DNA of 64,000 bases from Microplitis mediator (taxonomy: Eukaryota > Arthropoda > Insecta > Hymenoptera > Braconidae), in the NCBI RefSeq assembly GCF_029852145.1, contig NC_079972.1:11282986-11346985 (forward strand), in the 5' to 3' direction. A program made the translations under genes and the position numbers. Shown here in pieces: positions 38,901 to 49,654 of the stretch. How positions within the stretch are numbered: position 1 is the first letter of the stretch; every line of letters begins with the position of its first letter. A model generated the notes under the pieces. The model did not search any database and was not told the origin of the DNA. It saw only the letters and a program-made list of their open reading frames with translations.

Positions 38901-40283
38901 TAATGGAAAAAGATAGGATCTCTTCGGCGGGGCGTGGAACCTACCTACCATCCAAGGCTCGAGGTCGATGGATATGTCAGTGCAGTTTAAAAAAAAAGAA
39001 GAAAAAAAATTTTCTGAGGGTGCTAGTTTTCCGCGTGGATCCTCTATCTCGATCGTTTGTCCCGAGCATGTTACCGGTCACAAGATGTTTCATCACATGC
39101 ATGTATTTACTCTAAACACACACACACACACCTTTCGAGTCTTGACGACACTATCGATTTATATTCGGCCTTGAGCCCCGCCCGTCGGTCCTCGGTGACA
39201 CTTTGAGACTCTTCATAGTGTGCGCCTCTTACGAGATATAACGAGATAGAGCCGTCATCCAAATAATTTATAGAGTATATAGATATTCTGTAGAAGTAGC
39301 AACACTAGCAGCAGGAGTATTAACAGAGCAGACGGGTGTGCTGATGTTCACTTATTGCAATATAGATTACTGGTAGTGAAAAATCCTCTGGGTAAATTTC
39401 ACACGAGTGCTGTAGGCTTATCACGACCGGCAGAGTAATTGGGTGTCGTTGGTCTAGGTGTTATTTCGAGCGTCGTTTAATCCTCCCACGCGAAATTCAC
39501 CCGGGCAAGCAGCACATTAAAGGGATGGTAGAGTATAATGCCGTGGCGTGGCGTTCGTTTGTTCGTTCGTTCATTCGTTTGTTAGCTCGCTTACTCCCTC
39601 GCTCGCACTATCTTCGATTTCCCCGGGCATTTGTCTTACCCGTCAAGTCCCCACGGCAGCAAGTCCACCGGCCCGAGCAGTAGTAGATTCTCGTTCTCTT
39701 TCCCTCTCGCTCTTGCTTGCTCTCTGGCGAACGATTATCGAGCCCTGTAATTCGCGAGGGGTTTATATTACCTCACATATATATAGGTATATAGATATAT
39801 ATATATATAGATTGTAGGATCGAACCGATTTGTTCCTCAGGCTAAACCTCTCTTCCCTTTTCGTTGGTTCCCTTGCTCACCGCGTTCACCTCCTTGCCCT
39901 CATGATCCGCACCCTCGATTCATTATCGCAGCTCTCGTTCGCTCCACTTGTTCCCTCACTCTTACCCTTCTCCAACATTAAATTGCAAGATATATTCCTT
40001 GGAAATAAGACTAATGATCGTTTGTCCTTGTTATGTTTCAGCCAGTGCAGACGTGGGCTTTGCTATCTACGACAGGTACGCGGCCGAACAGATGGGCCCA
40101 CCTGTCTCGTACGTGGCGCACCTGACGGGGGCGCTGGCCGGACTCACCATTGGTCTGCTCGTCCTCAAAAACTTTGAGCAACGATTGCACGAACAGCTAC
40201 TGTGGTGGGTCGCCCTCGGTGTCTACGCAGCCTGCACCATATTTGCCATCATGTACAATCTCCTCCATCCTGACTATCCCTGA
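8599..40283 (+). CDS. rho: Rhomboid-family intramembrane serine protease (rho/stet type), six coding exons
   Basis: Coding exons, read by splice sites and phase: 8599-8798, 13922-14039, 27858-28000, 30012-30124, 37548-37703 and 40042-40283. They total 972 nt and encode 323 residues plus TGA. Seen: a Thr-rich N-terminal tail (1-66); a YYADHYTCCPPP motif just before TM1 (about 85-96); the WR pair of loop 1 at 143-144; HAGWLHLLFN with the oxyanion-type Asn at 161; the catalytic GASGG with Ser209; and the catalytic His270 in YVAHLTGALAG. The hydrophobic pattern fits the 6+1 TM animal rhomboids. Known: Drosophila Rhomboids act in the Golgi/ER and cleave Spitz-type EGFR ligands, usually after their transport by Star. 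The start ATG follows ACA and has an in-frame TAA 18 bases upstream. All introns are GT-AG and all phases match (2, 0, 2, 1, 1). Whether this is the orthologue of fly rho or of its neighbour stet needs a tree; membership of the family is secure. Confidence 0.93.
8799..13921 (+). other. Rhomboid intron 1
   Basis: GT-AG intron of 5.1 kb with many (TA)n tracts (for example 9500-9521 and 12760-12780). A CpG-rich block at 11280-11440 is unlike its neighbours. No nested gene was found on either strand. Confidence 0.8.
13922..14039 (+). CDS. rho: rhomboid coding exon 2 (start of TM1)
   Basis: The acceptor is ttttacag and the donor gag|gtaagt. The exon completes codon 67 and encodes residues 68-106. 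It carries the EERDRKYYADHYTCCPPPLF block that is typical of animal secretory-pathway rhomboids, followed by the hydrophobic start of TM1. It has its own ATG codons at 13923 and 13932, so a transcript starting upstream with a non-coding leader could initiate here and lose only the Thr-rich tail. Confidence 0.95.
18000..18180 (+). repeat. Possible SINE-like segment with a B-box match
   Basis: A 180-bp CpG-containing block stands out from AT-rich intron DNA and has GGTTCGCATCC (18075-18085), a polymerase III B-box match, about 60 bases after TGGCTTATCTTG, a poor A-box candidate. No poly(A) tail and no second copy in the window, so the call is weak. Confidence 0.25.
18361..18402. repeat. (ATGT)n microsatellite
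   Basis: TATATATG grading into perfect ATGT tetranucleotides inside rhomboid intron 2. Confidence 0.85.
21285..21694. mobile_element. MITE with an 8-bp duplication TAATAACT, itself interrupted
   Basis: Inverted ends CTCTCTAAAAATGAATTAG and the complement of CTGATTCATTTTTAGAGAG extend for about 25 bp. The flanking 8-mers read TAATAACT on both sides, allowing one base of ambiguity at the ends. This is the size expected of hAT-type insertion. A TA-flanked MITE (21378-21621) sits inside. Confidence 0.62.
21378..21621. mobile_element. TA-flanked MITE, TCTTG/CAAGA family, copy b
   Basis: The ends are CACAGAAAAGAAGAATTTC and TTTTTTTTCTGTG, with TA at 21376-21377 and 21622-21623. The interior consists of repeated TTTTTCTTGxxCCAAGAAAATTT-like palindromic segments. 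No coding frame. This is the innermost of three nested insertions. Confidence 0.7.
24572..24652. repeat. (ATT)n and (TTG)n microsatellites
   Basis: ATT repeat at 24572-24594 followed by a TTG repeat at 24629-24652, in rhomboid intron 2. Confidence 0.85.
25327..25534. mobile_element. Inverted-repeat unit inside the TTAA element
   Basis: Left arm CGCCCAGACATAGATTTTAA... with AAGGAGTTAAACAGAATTT, and right arm AAATTTTGTTTAACTCCT... ending ATCTATATTTCGGCG, are imperfect inverted copies of about 70 bp around an AT-rich centre. Target duplication is not clear. Confidence 0.5.
25542..26054. mobile_element. Element with CACGGAAAAA ends, split in its left end by a MITE
   Basis: The right end GAAACTGCAATTTTTCAAC...TTTTCCGTG matches, inverted, the left end CACGGAAAAA plus AGCAGTTGAAAAATTACAG once the 25554-25769 insertion is removed. 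The interior has repeated AAACTGTAAT/ATTACAGTTT motifs. It lies between the inner ends of the TTAA element's arms. Confidence 0.55.
25554..25769. mobile_element. ATGTACC-family MITE, copy 1, 8-bp duplication GAAAAAAA
   Basis: The ends are ATGTACCTGAAG and CTTCAGGTACAT. GAAAAAAA is found on both sides (25546-25553 and 25770-25777), though the A-rich target lowers the weight of this. The sequence is closely similar, in reverse orientation, to 53704-53911 along its whole length, including the CTGACATAxTAG and TTCGTTTCACGAAAAA blocks. This is a hAT-like non-autonomous element. Confidence 0.72.
27858..28000 (+). CDS. rho: rhomboid coding exon 3 (TM1 end, loop 1)
   Basis: The acceptor is ttttgcag and the donor GG|gtaagt. 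The exon encodes residues 107-153 plus two bases. It includes GPVPIDSVFIYRPDKRLELWR, the conserved luminal loop with the WR pair of rhomboids, and then the start of TM2 (FYMFLHA). Confidence 0.96.
28001..30011 (+). other. Rhomboid intron 3
   Basis: GT-AG intron of 2.0 kb. It holds two long (TA)n tracts at 29594-29620 and 29886-29912 and a purine-rich GA run near 29140-29158. Nothing else is recognisable. Confidence 0.8.
30012..30124 (+). CDS. rho: rhomboid coding exon 4 (TM2-TM3)
   Basis: The acceptor is tttttcag and the donor G|gtaagt. The exon encodes residues 155-191 with split Gly codons at both ends. It holds WLHLLFN (Asn161, oxyanion stabilisation in the family) and GLPLEMVHG, followed by the YMAGVLAG turn. 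Confidence 0.96.
30125..37547 (+). other. Rhomboid intron 4
   Basis: GT-AG intron of 7.4 kb. It has an (AAC/ACA)n tract at 35371-35422, CT-rich runs near 33815-33855 and several CA runs (for example 35817-35850). No inverted-repeat element and no nested gene was recognised, in contrast to intron 2. Confidence 0.8.
35371..35422. repeat. (ACA)n-type microsatellite
   Basis: Imperfect ACA/AAC run in rhomboid intron 4; the Thr-rich open frame over it is not coding. Confidence 0.8.
37548..37703 (+). CDS. rho: rhomboid coding exon 5 (catalytic serine)
   Basis: The acceptor is gtttcag and the donor ATTG|gtgagt. The exon encodes residues 193-243, including GSLGTSVFDTDVYLVGASGG with the catalytic Ser209, then VYALLAAHLANVLLNY. 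The active-site motif is intact, so the product should be a protease and not an inactive iRhom. Confidence 0.97.
37704..40041 (+). other. Rhomboid intron 5
   Basis: GT-AG intron of 2.3 kb. It contains a (GTTC)n-like run at 39553-39583, a CpG-rich patch near 38870-38890 and a short (TA)n tract at about 39778-39808. No gene is seen. Confidence 0.8.
40042..40283 (+). CDS. rho: rhomboid coding exon 6 (catalytic histidine, C-terminus)
   Basis: The acceptor is tgtttcag. The exon encodes residues 245-323 and the stop TGA at 40281. It contains VSYVAHLTGALAG with catalytic His270, LVLKNFEQRLHEQLLWWVALGVY, and a last membrane segment ending in HPDYP. The C-terminal tail after the last TM is very short, shorter than that of fly Rho. 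Confidence 0.97.
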
Positions 40284-40600
40284 CGTGAGGTCAGCTTCGC
40301 GTATGGTGTTCCCAGACACACGTAACGCGAAGCTGCGTTCAAGGATCTCATTGTCACGTCCTCACTAATCGTCTTCAAGCTCGTGAGAATGACCGTCATT
40401 GTCATCAACAGAACGCTGAGAACGAAAGTGTCGAGGGTGGCGACGTTTTTAAATTTCTGTGGCAACCTGGGAGAAAGGTGATGATGATGAGGCCAGTGGA
40501 AAATGTACCAAAGAAAATAATCCAAGGAGTAAAAACAAAATAAAATAAAAGTAAAAATAAAAATAAAAAAAAAATAAATAAATAAATAAATAAAGTAGAA
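40284..40600 (+). other. Probable rhomboid 3' UTR with AATAAA-type repeat
   Basis: The stop codon is followed by about 270 bases of mixed composition and then an A-rich tract with overlapping AATAAA hexamers (about 40566-40592). This is a plausible first polyadenylation region. The true end could lie further downstream; the sequence alone does not fix it. Confidence 0.4.
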
Positions 40601-43600
40601 TCCGGCAGCAGTAGTCGAGTGTCTGAGCTGCAGGTCCAGCCGTCAGGCGTTACGTCTTACACAAAACAATTTAACCCGACGTCAGGACACCCGGGTTTTG
40701 GAAAAAGTAAAACTCCCTCGACGACTGCCAGTGAATAAATCTGCTGGAGAGCAAGAAGAATGGATGGAAACGTACATCTCTAAAGATAAGAAGATATATA
40801 TGTTAAGAGAAAATGAGAAAGCGAAGTAAAAATAGGAAAAGAGAAAATAAAGAAAGAAACGTCAACACACATGTACAAGCAAAATAAAAAAATGTATATG
40901 GAGATGTGTGAATCGACGAGCGAACCCAATTCCTTTTCCATTCGTTTCGAATCTGTCGTTTGCCTCGTATCGCTCGACTTATTTTCCTAGAGTGCATACA
41001 CAAGAGTCGGACCGGAGAAAAGATGCGCCGAGGGGCTAAAGAACTTGTGAACTAGACAGGTGGCTGCTCCGGACGCTCGCTCTTAGCGCTCGATATCACA
41101 ACAAGACTGAATATCATTGAAATTTATTTAATTCCCAGCTGAAAATAATGAGATCAATGACACACATGCACGCAGACACACACCAGGTTCGCCGACGAGG
41201 CTCTAGGACATTCTCGTCAACGATTTTGTATAGAAAATTTACCGTTAATTAATACGATTAGTGATTGGGATAAAAATTATAAGAATACATAGTCAACTTT
41301 TAAAGTTACAAATGTATATTATGCATATATAAACATAAATTACCGTCTCATTGCGAAATTGTCATCGGTTTATTTTATACACGTATAATATGCACACAAT
41401 GTAAATAATAATAATAATTGTAGTAATTTATGTACAGCGAATCGAGTCGAAAAGAGAATAGAGAGTGACGTGGGGACTAGATGCAGTAATCGGGACGTCC
41501 TTGTTTCGATATATCGTTGCGTAACTTCCCGGGGAAATCATCCTCGCGTGGCAGAGTTTGCTTTGCTCACCGTCAAGCCCACCGACATCTGTAACGGTAT
41601 CGTTAACGGACACATATATGCACAATACCTGAAAATTTATAATAATAATTACGATAGTCGTTGGGTTACGAAATTTGTCCGTTCAGTTTCCCGAGTTTTC
41701 CGCTGACCCCCATCTGATTTTACGTTCTCGCGAAAAGTTTACTGGGCATTGAGTGTGCGTGTGTTTTTTTTGTCACTATTATTTTTCTCTATTGTATTTG
41801 TTTATATTTATATTGTGTTTGTCTTAAGTTATTAATTCATGGTCGTTTATATTTATTGATATATATATATATAATATTTATTATTTGTAAGGAAAATAAG
41901 TCTTTGATAATTTTACGAGCCAAAAGTATATATTTATAAATATTGTACGTGCGTTAATAGTTTCAAATTAATAGTTTGTTATTGAATATATGTTTTTTTT
42001 TTTTTTAATTAATTTAATATTTGGTGAATCTATAGTCAATTTAAAACTCCATAAATGAACGTCTCAGACATTCCGATGCATAATGTTAAATAAATTCTCG
42101 TCACAGTTAGAGTACTATTTTTTATGCTGGATAATCTACATTCGTAGCACGTGCAGAATGAGAAGAAGAAGAAGAAGAGTAAAAAAATAAAAAAATAAGA
42201 CTAAGGAGTAAGAAGACGGCAGAGCACAAGTATAAGATCGGCGAGAATAAAAAAAGATGTAATAAAAAAAATGGCACAGCCCTAAATGGGATTCCAATGG
42301 GAATTGAGAAAAATACATCTTAACGTCTTCATTCGTGCGTAACGTTTATTTAGATGAGTTAAATAACTAGTTTATTTAAATAACCGATTATCATAATTAT
42401 CAACATTATCTCGCTCTCGACAATCTAACGATTAAACAACGTTATTATTTTGTCAAGTAAAGTAAGAAATGGGAGTGATGAACGATGCTAGTCAATTAGT
42501 ACCGACGAGTTGGTATTAGAGAGCCATTTAACGGTGGTACCTTTAAAAACTTTAGCTATCACGGCGTAATCCACTTGAGGTCCTTGCCGAAAAGAGAACA
42601 AGTCAGTGAGCCCTCACAGACACACACACACACAGCCACCTTACACCTTTATGATATAGAGACAAAGAAGTGAGCAGGGAAATTCTCGAGGGTGAATTGG
42701 CATCACAAAGCGTAAGAGAACAGTGGTCGGTGGCGAACGACACGTTGCTGCTGGTACTGGTACTGGTTCTGGTACTGGTATAGATATACTAGCACATCTA
42801 GAACCACATCTACATCTACAACTACAACTACAACTGGTATAACAACAACTGGTACTACTGCTGCCGCTGTATAGGAGCGTTGGAGTAATTACGTGTGAAT
42901 AATTAAATCTCTACCGCTTGCTCAAACGAAACAAGAGTAGAGAGAGAGTAGATAACCATCGGCCGACAAACGCCGCCCGGGATACTCTTCTGGCTATAAT
43001 GTAATATAAACCCATACTACCACACTACCAACTGATTCTTTAAGTAAACCGAGTGTAGTGTAGTGTAGTGTATAACGAAACCTCTACTCGCTGTTGTTTA
43101 AACTTTGTTCAACTTTATACCTCTTAGACGTCGAATATAAATATATATATATAAATATATGAATATAAATTTGAATATTTATGGATGTATCGTCATTAAA
43201 TGACGTAGAAAACGATTGAATAGTCATATTTAGAGTTCTCTATTATCACACAGATATTACCGTTATCGTATTCAGCAAATGGTCAAACTAAACATTACGT
43301 TTATTATTTATACTCGTCTATGATTTTAACGATATTGTGTTATTATTATTGTTATTTATATTATTATCAATATTATTGTCATTATTAATATTATTATTAT
43401 TATTATTATTGTGTACAGAGTGCATTAAAGTGTGAATATAGAGGAAGAGTGGAGCGTACTCGCGTGCTTTCACGTGATAATATTATTATTTATTGTACTA
43501 TTGTTAGGGTATTTATTGAATACTGCCAAACGGATTAAAAAAAAATGTTTATAAATATATATTTTACTATAAAGGCAACGCGCTCTGGTATTGTAACGAT

Positions 43601-43855
43601 CTTTCGCTAAATAAATTAAGTGTTGCTGAGACCGCGAGGCGCGATACTGATATCTATGTGCAGCTATGGGAGTTATGCCAAAATTTTAATCTCCATTAAT
43701 ATCGATATCGATGTCGGTAATTATTATTTTGTTTATCGGGGTTTTGTTTATCGCCTGTCTCATCAATACCGATACTTAATGGTCCTTACGTAATTATTAT
43801 TAATTAAGGCCGCGAATATTATTTAGAACGAGAGATATTCCATGCACATTTATTC

Positions 43856-44446
43856 ATGATTCTGAAGTTAGCGGACAGTTTTTAATTTTTGGATTTATTT
43901 TTCGAATATTCAATTTGAAAAATAAGGAAAAAGAAAAAAATGCACGTATAGGAAATTTAAAAAACTATAGGTGCAATTTTTTGAAATATTTTTTTTTTAA
44001 TAATTTATCGTTTTTCAAAAACATAAAAATATTTTGTCGGAGAATTTCAGTATCATATTTATATGATCCTGTAGTTAGCAGACTTAAAAATTTATTGATT
44101 TATTTTTCAACAATTCAATTTCAAAAATTAAAAAATGCACATGTAGAAAATTTAAAAAATTACAGGTGCAATTTTTTGAAATATTGTTTTTTTTTTATAA
44201 TTTATCGTTTTTCAAAAATCTAAAAATTATTTGTCGGAGAATTTCAGTATCATATATATATGATCCTGGAGTTAGCAAACTTAAAAATTTTTGAATTTAT
44301 TTTTCAAATATTCAATTTAAAAAAAAAAAATGCACATGTAGAAAATTTAAAAAACTATAGGTGCAATTTTTTAAAATATTAATTTTTTCATAATTTATCG
44401 TTTTTCAAAAATCTAAAACTTGTTAGTCGGCTAATTTCAGTATCAC
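43856..44446. mobile_element. Head-to-tail trimer of the ATGATCC-family MITE within one 8-bp duplication
   Basis: There are three copies of about 190-200 bp: 43856-44056, 44063-44253 and 44260-44446. Each starts ATGATYCTGNAGTTAGC and ends TTCAGTATCAT/C. Consecutive copies are joined by a 6-bp linker (ATTTAT, then ATATAT). The perfect 8-mer ATTTATTC flanks only the outside of the trimer (43848-43855 and 44447-44454). The open frames across it simply translate the repeat. The duplication size points to a hAT-like origin. Confidence 0.8.
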
Positions 44447-45493
44447 ATTTATTCCGATGGTTACGCGCACTACTTTACAAATTGTCTTCTATATAGTTAT
44501 TATATTTAAATATTAAATAAATAAAATTTGTCTGTATGAGTGGACACTGATCTCTGGAAAAAGTTTAAGTTCTTTGTAAAAAAAAATTTGTATATAGTCT
44601 ATAGATACGCGAGTTGTATCTGATAGGAGGAATGTGGGAGAGTAAAATGTGTGAATGCGAATGAACATTTGATGGAGGAGAAAAGGAAAGGGTTGAAAGA
44701 AAAGCGAGAAGGTAAAAATGCTGGTGAGATAGAGTAAGATCGATATAAAAAAAAAGTAAACCGGTGTGTATCTGGACAGCCAGCGAGTGAAAGACAGAGC
44801 CAGAGGTATGAGACGAGTATAAAATATTGATGATAAATTGTCGGTGTTCTTGTCACACGTCGTTTAAACTAACGACACGTATCAATTTTTCTGCTCACTC
44901 GGTCAATTCTACCCGCGCATACTTACACTGCCGGGTATAATTTTTAAAAATACCCTTTTCCATTTCTATATTTTCATTCTTAGCTCTTTTACTAAACGCG
45001 CAGATGGAAAAATTTATTATCCATCATTTATTTTTTTTATGTCCTACAACTCGTGTGCACTTGCGCTCACTTACATTACATTAATACTTTGTCGTATCGC
45101 TTTGTCGCTGGTTCACAAGCCGCCGTCGCTTTCCAACATAACCGACTCGCAGGTGTCGTTACGTTATTTGCACTATGCTATGTATATATCTATATATAAA
45201 TATATATATAAGCAACACGCGCATTTTACCCTGCCGACGTCCATCTCAGTCTTTTTCTTTCTCTCCTCTCTCTCTCTCTCTCTCGCTCTCTTGGAGTCCT
45301 TACTCGCTGTTATGTACTTTGTGAGAGAACGAGAGTAAAATAAAAGAAGCTTATATATTATACTCCCATCTGCGTCCTCGCGAGACTTGCAATCCCCGAC
45401 TGCCACAGCTTTTTTTTCATTTACTCGCGCATTCGCGCTCAACAGAGAATACCTACTTACTTAATTTATTTTTTTTTCTTTTATATATACGTA

Positions 45494-46034
45494 CATGAAA
45501 AAAAGATTTTTTGGTGTAAGAAATATTTTGCACTATGAATTGAAGACAAAAATTCTCTTAGAACTAGAAAAATTTCTTGATCTAAGAAAGTTTTATTTTC
45601 ATCTTCTAATGTAAAAAGTTTCTTGGGACAGGGAAAAATTTACTCAGAAATAGAAAAAATTTTCTATTAAATAGAATAAATTTTCTATTTTCATTTTCCG
45701 GTACAAAAAATTTCTTAGGACATAGGAAAATTTTTCCTTGACCCAAGAAAATTTCCTATTTTCATTTTCTAATACAAAAAATTTCTTAGAATACGGGAAA
45801 ATTTTTTCTTGACCCAAGAAAATTTTGTATTTTAATTTTCTGATGCAAAAAATTTCTTGGGACAAAAAAAATTTTCTTAAAATTAGAAAAAATTTGTCGA
45901 TGGAAAAAATTCTTTCTTGACCCAAGAAAATTTTTATTTTCATTCTCTAATGCAAAAAATTTCTCGGGACAGGTGAAAATTTTTTTTGAAATGAGTAAAA
46001 AATTTTTTTCACCAAGAAATCATTTTTTTCTGTG
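45494..46034. mobile_element. TCTTG/CAAGA-family element with internal tandem expansion
   Basis: The ends are CATGAAAAAAAGATTTTT and TTTTTTTCTGTG. The interior repeats the block AAAATTTCTTxGGAC...GACCCAAGAAAATTTT...TTTTCATTTTCTAATGCA. TTTCTT anchors lie at 45619, 45711, 45782, 45853 and 45960, including two spacings of exactly 71 bases. A TA is present on the left (45492-45493) but the right end runs into CATATA. The minus-strand frame at 45644-45943 is a translation of this repeat. Confidence 0.62.
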
Positions 46035-47089
46035 CATATATATTTTATTCATAATAATTTTGTGGTAAAAAAAAGTTTAATAGAATACTTAAAATTTTTT
46101 GCAAGTTTCGCGAGCCAGTGGTATCATAAAATGTAAATAAATTTCCGTACGTGTACAGATGTATGCTTAAAAATAAATATATTTATATTATAAACCTATA
46201 ATTATTATTATTACGATAAATTGTAATATTATGATAATAATTTATCTTACCGTCAGTCAAAAAAAAAAAAATATCCACAAGCCAAAGAAGTGGAGCTAGT
46301 AAAGTTTATTGATAATAAATATATATTGTAATAATAAATAAATGAAAATGAATAAAAAATGTCTTTAAAAATATCTCGAGTGGTTGTAAATGCGTTTATT
46401 GTAAGAATTATAACATAAGATAAATACTATATTAAATAAAGAACAATACATATATCAAAATATTTTGATATATATGTATCGAAATTAACAACAAACTTTT
46501 TATTTGTTTTTTTATTGTACTTGTTTTAAAGATTCCTTTTACTTTATAACTGTTTGCGTAAATAGCAATAAGTCATTTGTTATTAAGCATAACGGTAGTA
46601 GTAAAAGTATGATGGTAATAAAGAATGAGTAAATCAAGATTTTCGTAGCTGAGTTACCCCGCGAACGGAGCGTAATCGCGAGAAGAGAAATGCAGTGGGC
46701 GGCCAGAGATAAGAGAAACTATTTCTCGTTTGTGAAAAATCGCCGTGTTCTTTCTGGCGAAATGCGAATAGAACCTCCACAATGAGATCTCCGCTACTTC
46801 ATTCTTCATCCTGTTCACTTTATTTTTTTAATTATACACTTCTCAGATATACGTTTATATCTTTATACATTTCTCAATAAATTTTCACAATATTTCAACG
46901 TCTTGTTCTCATATTAAGTTAATTTTACTTGGAATATTTAATCAATTTTTAAAAATTTACTAAAACTATGAATAGATTCTGAGTACGTGAAAATATCGAC
47001 TGAAAGATTCATAACTTTGTCCTGTCGGATGACTTTCTGATTGAAAATATCGACGAAAAGTTGTTTTAAAAATGTCTTCTTGTTACCAA

Positions 47090-48640
47090 GACGTCGGCAA
47101 TACAAGAAATTTAACTGTAAACTTTTGATAACGCGATCTGTTACCGACTAAAGAATCCAGAGAAAACGATTGCCCTGGAATACAAACAGACGGAAAGAGC
47201 GGCAACCTATACTGCAAATTGCTGCTAAGTTGAACGGAAAAATTGACATCTCTATAAGTTGACTACAACTAGACGCCAATTTTTGGAGAAAGTTGACATC
47301 CTATATGTTAATGGTAAGTTGTCGGTATTTTTTTAGCAAATTGGCAGCAATTTGTAGTCAACAGTTACTAACGCTAAAGTAGTCGTCAATTTGTTCGCAA
47401 ATGATTGACATCAATTTTGGATATCAAAGGGTGCGGATGCGAAAAATTCTTAGCGGCATAAGACAACGCAGCAACTGATGGCAAAGTTACCGGCAAAAGA
47501 TGATGACAAAAATGAGATAGCCGTTAGTTGAATTGAAAGTGAGTTGGTCCGTTAGAAGTTGACATTAATTTGATGCAGAATCTCTATGTCGACTTGGTGA
47601 GAAGTTCCGGCGGTAAATGAACGCGAATTTTCTGGAAAAATTAAAGCCAACGGTTACAAGTCTAGCCGTCAAGTCGATTTTCGGATGATATATCTGGCGG
47701 CAAGTCAATAAAGAAATTTTCCATCAAATTGCTGCTAAAAAATTCAAGAGCAAAAGTTTTATTTTTAATTTAACTGCAAGTTAACGTCATTTACACTGCA
47801 GATTAAATTATTGACGTCAACTTGGCAACCGGCTGTTTATTCGATACCATAATATGCCAAGTGCCGAAACCTCCTCAAAGTTTTCGCAGAATTAATCTTC
47901 CAATAACATACCGACAAAAAATACAACTCAAGCGACTTATGATAAATCTACACAATAAATTAGACATCAGAAAACGCTTTGACTCATAAATAATACTATT
48001 CCCGGATAGCCACTTTTTAAAGATAATCGCTCAGCAAATTCTGCAGTGAAACATTTACGGCTAACTTAACAACAAGTTTCTGGCGAGCCCTGACTGGATA
48101 ATACTTGCGTGCAAGTTGATGCAAATCTACTACCGTCATCTGAAAGTAATTTGACAGAAAAACTTGCCGTCAATTTGAAGTGAAACTTTCAATCAACTTA
48201 ACGTCATTGTTTGACAGTAACACTTGTAGTCAAATTGAATTCAAGTTACAAACAATTTACTGTCAACTTAAAGATAACTGCTTGCTCCCGGATAACCAAG
48301 TTGGCCGCAAAAGTTGGCATTTCCATAAGTTGACGGGAACTTTCCGGGAAACTTGTCCACAACTTTCAGCTCGTGTAACTGTTGCCGACAACTTGTCTAC
48401 AAGTTGCTCAGAAACTTGGTGACAGTTTGCAGCAGTAAATTGTCGCCAAGTTTCTGAGCAACTTGTAGTCAACAGTTACACAAGCTGAAAGTTGACGACA
48501 TCTTGTCGTCAAGTTGGTCGCAACTCAGGTACATCAACTTTCTGATCAGAAACTTTGGCTATCAAGACTCTCCAACACTTTCCTTTAGATTGACTTCAGA
48601 ATACGGCAGTAGCTTGAACTTAACTTGTAGATAAGGTGGC
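47090..48640. repeat. Degenerate AAGTTG/CAACTT-rich repetitive region with a hairpin
   Basis: About 1.5 kb is built from diverged short units centred on AAGTTG, CAACTTG or CAATTTG, spaced irregularly at about 15-30 bases, on both strands. Near its right side, arms at 48360-48425 and 48440-48494 form a long imperfect inverted repeat. The phrase CCCGGATARCCA recurs at 48000 and 48287. No coding frame. It could be an old satellite-like array or the interior of a large foldback or Helitron-like element; I cannot place termini. Confidence 0.5.
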
Positions 48641-49654
48641 TATCAGGGTAAATAATTTGAAACCACTGACCATAGTCCAGTACTTACTATCTCGTATGCA
48701 TAATTTATTTAAAAAATTTCAATTACCAAGAACTATTTACCATAAAAATTACCATTATAACTTAAAAACAGATTTTTCAAGCATTCATATTTAAACTGCA
48801 GAAGAAATTTACTCATTCAAAATTGACCTGTTGCCTAAAAAATGTGAAATCCCACTCCGCTAAAACTAATTTAAATCATATTCCTTACCCCAGATTTTTT
48901 TTATTCACAACCGCAGCAAATAAGAACAGAAAGTAAAGCAAAGAAGTAGGTGCAGGTATACATATGTTAATAAAACTTCATGACTAGTAAGATAAATATA
49001 TATTTCGAACATTTTTCGTCAATATACAAATTCGTCTACATTATTAAACAACTATTTAATCGATCAAATACTTAATTACCTATCAATCATTTTTATCACG
49101 AATCACTGCGAGTTAAATACAAAGTATTTTTTATTTTTTTCACGATTTACTTTTGGCAACAAATATTGTTATTACCCGAATATTAATTAACAGTCGCAAG
49201 AGAGAACTAATAATATCGATAATTAATTAACATTAATCAGAAATTATTAATCAATAGCGCAATACTACTCTATTAATTCTTTTAATCCTTTAAATCCTCT
49301 CTCACAACTTTTACAAAAATAATCATTTATATATATATTTATATATATTATCGTCATTGTCGTTGACAATTTATCAGCTTATTTAAATTTTAAATAATAC
49401 ACATAATATATTCCAGTAGCCGTCATTGAGACCAGGCACTTGGAAAAACAATTCCAATAACGGCCTCAAGCGAATACAATGTCATCTAACTATTTTCCTT
49501 CCGCTCTCAAGTAATTAACAATATACATACATAAATACATATACATGTATATATTAGTTCCAGCAAACAGCACCGTTGATTAAAGTCCCTCTACAACTCT
49601 GTCATTAAATAATTAGACGGAGAAATTATTCCCGTTTTAAATGCTATGGTGTCA

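Noticed and set aside
43915..44223. 102-codon open frame with a repeated NLKNYRCNFLKY peptide
   Set aside because: It is a translation of the MITE trimer; the same peptide appears in a minus-strand frame at 51488-51781, where another copy of the repeat lies.
45644..45943. 99-codon minus-strand frame with repeated Phe/Lys-rich units
   Set aside because: It translates the 71-base tandem repeats of an inverted-repeat element; no start context or domain.
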